A stretch of DNA of 9,003 bases from Ignavibacteria bacterium (lineage in GTDB: Bacteria; Bacteroidota; Ignavibacteria; Tepidaquicellales; Tepidaquicellaceae). This document shows positions 6,231 through 9,003 of this stretch, piece after piece (the stretch's first letter is position 1; each line of letters opens with the position of its first letter). The notes beneath the pieces were generated by a model, which was not told the origin of the DNA, did no database searches, and worked only from the letters and a program-made list of their open reading frames with translations. Location: positions 1-9,003 of the forward strand of contig JAGPCH010000038.1 in NCBI GenBank assembly GCA_018058125.1, in the 5' to 3' direction. The position numbers were made by a program, and so were the translations under genes.

Positions 6231-7688
6231 ATGTCAGACAAAACACCAATCACGGTCTCTTACGGAGATGGTATAGGACCCGAAATAATGGAAGCCACTC
6301 TTAACATAATAAATGCAGCAGGTGCAAAACTTGATATTGAAGTAATTGAAATAGGTGAAAAAGTTTATCTGGCAGGTAACTCTGCCGGTATTGAGCCACA
6401 GTCATGGGATTCTCTCAGAAGGACAAAGGTCTTTCTTAAAGCGCCGATCACAACTCCGCAGGGAGGCGGTTTTAAAAGTCTTAACGTAACTACCAGAAAA
6501 ACGCTTGGATTGTATGCAAATGTAAGACCGTGTGTTTCATTTCATCCTTATGTAAAGACAAAGCATCCTGTAATGGATATTGTCATTATCAGAGAAAACG
6601 AAGAAGATCTGTATGCCGGAATTGAGCACAGACAGACAGATGAAGTGTATCAGTGTCTGAAATTAATTTCCAGACCGGGATCCGAAAAGATCATAAGATA
6701 TGCTTTTGAATATGCAGTTGCTAATAACAGAAAGAAAGTTACCTGTTTTATGAAAGATAACATAATGAAACTTACTGACGGACTTTTTCATAAGATCTTT
6801 GATGAAGTTGCGCTGGAATATCCTCAGATCGAAGCTGAGTCATGGATAGTGGATATTGGCGCTGCAAAGATGGCTGATACTCCCGAGATATTTGATGTTA
6901 TAGTAATGGAAAATCTGTATGGTGATATATTGTCTGATGTTGCTGCTCAGATCACAGGTTCTGTTGGACTTGCAGGATCTGCAAATGTAGGTGAAAATTT
7001 CTCAATGTTTGAAGCAATTCATGGTTCAGCTCCGAGAAGAGCAGGTCAGAATCTTGCAAACCCATCAGGTTTGCTGCTTGGTGCGGTTATGATGCTTAAT
7101 CATATAGGTCAGCCGGATATCGCTACAAAGGTACACAATGCATGGCTTAAAACTATTGAAGACGGAATACATACTTATGATATTTTTAAAGAAGGTACCA
7201 GTAAAGAGAAAGTCGGAACAAAGGAGTTCGGTGAAGCTGTAATTGCAAGAGTAGGACAAAAGCCGTCCACTTTAAAAGCAGTTGATTACAGTAACGTAAA
7301 AGCTTCCGGTGAAAAATCTAGCTGGAAATACGAGAGACCTAAAAAAGCAAGGAAAGATCTTGTAGGTGTCGATATATTTCTTCACTGGGCAAACGGAACA
7401 GCAGATGACCTCGGTGAGATTCTAAAAAAAGTAACTTCCGAAGAGTTAAAACTTTTACTCATCAGCAACAGAGGTGTAAAAGTATGGCCGGACGGTTTCC
7501 CTGAAACCTTCTGCACTGATCACTGGAGATGCAGATATACTATGGCTTTTGAAGGTAGTGGAATTAAGAATGCAGATATTATAAAACTATTGACAAGTAT
7601 CGATGATGCCGGATTTGATGTTATAAAAACCGAGAATCTGTATAAGTTTGACGGTGAGCTCGGATACTCGCTTTCTCAAGGTCAGTAA
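6231..7688 (+). CDS. icd: Isocitrate dehydrogenase, Thermus/Rickettsia type, probably NADP-dependent
   Basis: 485 residues. The catalytic decarboxylating dehydrogenase domain covers about 5-345, and a C-terminal extension (about 370-485, VDIFLHWANGTADDLGEIL...) marks the longer Thermus/Rickettsia-type enzyme. It converts isocitrate to 2-oxoglutarate and CO2 in the TCA cycle. Alignment by eye to E. coli Icd gives every key residue: Ser83, Asn85, Arg89, Arg99, Arg121 for isocitrate; Tyr128 and Lys175 for catalysis; Asp208, Asp232, Asp236 for the metal. In the coenzyme region (HGSAPRRAGQNLANP) Arg269-Arg270 replace Lys344-Tyr345 of E. coli. Positive charge there fits NADP, whereas NAD enzymes usually have an acidic residue. 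Isopropylmalate and homoisocitrate dehydrogenases are about 350 residues, so the extension argues against them. GAAAGG (6220-6225) lies five bases before the ATG. A terminator follows, so the gene appears to end its unit. Confidence 0.93.
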   Translation: MSDKTPITVSYGDGIGPEIMEATLNIINAAGAKLDIEVIEIGEKVYLAGNSAGIEPQSWDSLRRTKVFLKAPITTPQGGGFKSLNVTTRKTLGLYANVRPCVSFHPYVKTKHPVMDIVIIRENEEDLYAGIEHRQTDEVYQCLKLISRPGSEKIIRYAFEYAVANNRKKVTCFMKDNIMKLTDGLFHKIFDEVALEYPQIEAESWIVDIGAAKMADTPEIFDVIVMENLYGDILSDVAAQITGSVGLAGSANVGENFSMFEAIHGSAPRRAGQNLANPSGLLLGAVMMLNHIGQPDIATKVHNAWLKTIEDGIHTYDIFKEGTSKEKVGTKEFGEAVIARVGQKPSTLKAVDYSNVKASGEKSSWKYERPKKARKDLVGVDIFLHWANGTADDLGEILKKVTSEELKLLLISNRGVKVWPDGFPETFCTDHWRCRYTMAFEGSGIKNADIIKLLTSIDDAGFDVIKTENLYKFDGELGYSLSQGQ

Positions 7689-7724
7689 TACATCTTTTAA
7701 GAAGTATTTAATTTTAAAAACCAG

Positions 7725-7756
7725 ATCCCGGAAATTTTTTTCCGGGATTTTTTTTT
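7725..7756 (+). terminator. Intrinsic terminator after the isocitrate dehydrogenase gene
   Basis: ATCCCGGAAA (7725-7734) pairs with TTTCCGGGAT (7739-7748) to make a 10-bp stem with a 4-nt T loop. A run of nine T residues (7748-7756) follows. It begins 37 bp after the stop codon and ends just before the promoter of the next unit. Confidence 0.93.
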
Positions 7757-7760
7757 AGGT

Positions 7761-7792
7761 GTTGACAAAGAATAAAAAATAGTATAATTTTG
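7761..7792 (+). promoter_or_regulatory. Promoter of the membrane protein/winged-helix regulator unit
   Basis: Two overlapping readings fit. TTGACA (7762-7767) with TATAAT (7783-7788) at 15-bp spacing matches classical sigma-70 elements, though the spacing is short. GTTG (7761-7764) with TAATTTTG (7785-7792) at 20-bp spacing matches the Bacteroidota form TTTG-N19-21-TAnnTTTG with one mismatch. Both predict a start near 7795-7800, inside or beside the first palindromic box, about 35 nt before the ATG at 7832. Confidence 0.72.
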
Positions 7793-7793
7793 T

Positions 7794-7820
7794 AAAGCAC
7801 TTTAAAAAACAAAGTACTTT
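7794..7820 (+). promoter_or_regulatory. Two palindromic boxes AAAGYACTTT, probable operator
   Basis: AAAGCACTTT (7794-7803, one broken symmetric pair) and AAAGTACTTT (7811-7820, perfect palindrome) repeat with 17 bp between centres. They immediately follow the -10 element and cover the predicted transcription start, where a bound protein would block initiation. The winged-helix protein encoded by the second gene of the unit is the natural candidate for binding, giving autoregulation. This is inferred from position and symmetry. Confidence 0.6.
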
Positions 7821-7831
7821 AACTAAATACT

Positions 7832-8431
7832 ATGGAAACAAAACAAGCTGAACTGGAGTTGTCGGTAATAAAAAAAATAATGGAAGACAGCCGGAATGTC
7901 GTACTGGATAACGGTATTCATTATATATTCTGGGGTGTAATTGTTACGTCAGCCCTCATAATAAATTATGTAATGCTGTTAACACGAACAAGCATGAATT
8001 ATATCGGACTGATGTGGTTTGTATTAATGATATCTGCTGCGATCGTTGACGGGATAATCGGTTACAGACAGGAAAAGAAAAGTAAGGTCAGAACTTATGC
8101 AGGTGATCTTCTTTCATCATTATGGAAAGCAACGGGCATAGCAATGTTCCTGTTCGGTTTTCTCGGAATCGTTACAAAGGCATATAATCCCATCTATATA
8201 TCACCAATAATTTCCACAACTCTTGGAATTGCATATTTTACAAGCGGAACTATTCAGCAACTGAAATGGCTGAAAAATATTTCTTTAGGCTGGTGGGCAG
8301 GAGCGGTCTATCTTTTCATATTCCCTTCCGTACATACGCTTTTGATATTTGCAATTATGATGATCTGCCTTCAGGTAATTCCGGGTTTGATATTAAACAG
8401 AAAATATAAACAGAACACTAATTTTAATTGA
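7832..8431 (+). CDS. Six-helix membrane protein of unknown function, paired with a winged-helix regulator
   Basis: 199 residues. A charged, probably helical N-terminus (METKQAELELSVIKKIMEDSRNVVLDNG) precedes about six membrane segments, at roughly 29-50, 56-77, 97-116, 121-141, 150-166 and 168-188. The tail is short and basic (NRKYKQNTNFN). No catalytic motif, transport signature or known domain could be recognised. The stop codon (TGA 8429-8431) overlaps the start of the regulator gene by one base, so the two are translationally coupled. Small membrane proteins encoded beside a compact winged-helix regulator recur in Bacteroidota, which suggests a shared regulatory or stress-related task, but the function is open. 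The ATG lies 12 bases past the second palindromic box and lacks a clear Shine-Dalgarno sequence. Confidence 0.82.
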   Translation: METKQAELELSVIKKIMEDSRNVVLDNGIHYIFWGVIVTSALIINYVMLLTRTSMNYIGLMWFVLMISAAIVDGIIGYRQEKKSKVRTYAGDLLSSLWKATGIAMFLFGFLGIVTKAYNPIYISPIISTTLGIAYFTSGTIQQLKWLKNISLGWWAGAVYLFIFPSVHTLLIFAIMMICLQVIPGLILNRKYKQNTNFN

Positions 8432-8724
8432 TGGACTTTGATTATCAGCAAATTGACGATGTCATACACTCGAGGATCCGGACAGCCATTATGGCTGTAC
8501 TGGTCAGTGTTACCGAAGCTGAGTTTAATTTTCTTAAGGAAAAAATAAATGCAACTGACGGAAATCTTAGCGTGCATCTTAAGAAACTCGAAGCAGCAGG
8601 ATACGTATCGGTCAAAAAAATATTCGTTGACCGCAAACCCGTCTCAAAATATAAAATAACAACAAAAGGATTTAAAGCTTTTGAGAATTATATTAAACAG
8701 CTGGAAAGCATTGTTAAGAGATAA
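8431..8724 (+). CDS. Small winged-helix DNA-binding transcriptional regulator
   Basis: 97 residues, almost entirely one winged-helix domain. An N-terminal helix (QQIDDVIHSRIRTAIMAVLVSV, 6-27) is followed by helix 2 (TEAEFNFLKEKIN, 28-40), the recognition helix region (TDGNLSVHLKKLEAAGYV, 42-59), the wing (VSVKKIFVDRKPVSKYKIT, 59-77) and a C-terminal dimer-type helix (KGFKAFENYIKQLESIV). The pattern 'IHSxIRxAIMAxL...FNFLKEKxxATDGNLSxHLxKLExAGYV' is that of the compact MarR/ArsR-like winged-helix group (Pfam HTH_34). No ligand domain is present. The ATG at 8431 is preferred over the TTG at 8428 because it forms a TGATG overlap with the upstream stop and gives the usual family start. It probably controls its own unit through the AAAGYACTTT boxes; the effector is unknown. 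Confidence 0.9.
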   Translation: MDFDYQQIDDVIHSRIRTAIMAVLVSVTEAEFNFLKEKINATDGNLSVHLKKLEAAGYVSVKKIFVDRKPVSKYKITTKGFKAFENYIKQLESIVKR

Positions 8725-8758
8725 TTAAGAATTAAGAATTAGGAATTAGGAATTAAGC
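8724..8758. repeat. Heptanucleotide tandem repeat, five imperfect copies
   Basis: Five back-to-back 7-mers: ATTAAGA, ATTAAGA, ATTAGGA, ATTAGGA, ATTAAGC. The array starts on the last base of the regulator's stop codon and fills about half of the gap to the next gene. It is a minisatellite of the kind that varies by slippage. No promoter, terminator or coding role is evident. Confidence 0.8.
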
Positions 8759-8798
8759 AGATAAAATTGCAATCAATAATAATTAATAAAAAACTAAA

Positions 8799-9003
8799 AT
8801 GGAAAAATTAGACAGCACACAAATTCAGGAAGAATTAAATAGTTTAGAAGGATGGGAAGTGGTTGAAAATTCTATCCGAAAGAGTTTTAAGACAAAAGGT
8901 TTTCCTCAGACGATGGGTCTGGTAACAGCTATCGGTGCTCTTTGTCAGCAGCATGATCATCATCCTGATTATCTGACAATGAAATATTCTGATGTAGAAG
9001 TTT
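8799..9003 (+). CDS. phhB: Pterin-4a-carbinolamine dehydratase, N-terminal part, cut by window edge
   Basis: The ATG at 8799 opens a frame of 68 codons that runs off the window: MEKLDSTQIQEELNSLEGWE..., then FPQTMGLVTAIGALCQQHDHHPDYLTMKYSDVEV. 'L-x-GW' near residue 19 and the 'HHPD[YW]...Y..V.V' block (His54, His55, Pro56, Asp57, Tyr58) are hallmarks of PCD/DCoH proteins (about 95-115 residues in total). These dehydrate 4a-hydroxytetrahydrobiopterin and so recycle the pterin cofactor of aromatic amino acid hydroxylases. The residue four before the first His, often Glu, is Gln50 here. The third catalytic His expected in the family would lie beyond the window edge. The leader is A/T-rich without a Shine-Dalgarno sequence. 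Nothing in the window supplies a hydroxylase partner. Confidence 0.9.
   Translation, partial: MEKLDSTQIQEELNSLEGWEVVENSIRKSFKTKGFPQTMGLVTAIGALCQQHDHHPDYLTMKYSDVEV

Noticed and set aside
8428..8430. TTG start for the winged-helix regulator
   Set aside because: The ATG three bases later forms a TGATG overlap with the upstream stop and gives the usual family N-terminus.

Overview
The window looks like chromosome of an AT-rich bacterium from the Bacteroidota/Chlorobi/Ignavibacteria group, most likely Ignavibacteria or a close relative. Three things point there. Two secreted proteins end in the Por/T9SS type A sorting domain with the 'NYPNPFNPxTNI' start typical of that lineage. Two promoters match the Bacteroidota sigma-A form TTTG-N19-21-TAnnTTTG. 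Several starts have A/T-rich leaders without a Shine-Dalgarno sequence. No mobile elements, RNA genes or CRISPR arrays were seen.

Left part, minus strand (1-2676). A promoter near 2645-2676 reads leftward into three closely spaced genes: a secreted protein with two fibronectin type III domains and a T9SS sorting domain (GTG start), a secreted type 1 copper protein (cupredoxin) with a T9SS sorting domain, and a Tat-exported Rieske [2Fe-2S] protein. A strong intrinsic terminator (371-409) closes this unit. Two of the three are predicted redox proteins for the envelope or cell surface. Left of the terminator, still on the minus strand, is the start of a small heat-shock protein gene (1-161, cut by the window edge). 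Its upstream region holds a near-consensus sigma-54 (-24/-12) promoter at 218-233 and three copies of a 15-bp imperfect dyad starting at 285, 325 and 345. The copies are spaced in multiples of 20 bp and sit about 78-152 bp upstream of the predicted transcription start, as expected for sites of a sigma-54 enhancer-binding protein.

Middle, plus strand (2787-7756). This part holds a 512-residue TPR-like helical protein of unknown function, preceded by a 14-bp perfect palindrome; a SulP anion transporter with a C-terminal STAS domain, 40 bp downstream; and a Thermus/Rickettsia-type isocitrate dehydrogenase with the full set of active-site residues, followed by a textbook terminator.

Right part, plus strand (7761-9003). 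A strong promoter and two palindromic boxes (AAAGYACTTT) precede a two-gene unit: a six-helix membrane protein and a small winged-helix regulator whose start overlaps the membrane gene's stop (TGATG). A degenerate heptanucleotide tandem repeat follows, and then the first 68 codons of a pterin-4a-carbinolamine dehydratase gene cut by the window edge.

Most genes are ordinary for the lineage. The best new leads are regulatory: the sigma-54 promoter with phased upstream sites at the heat-shock gene, and the paired palindromes at the membrane protein/regulator unit.
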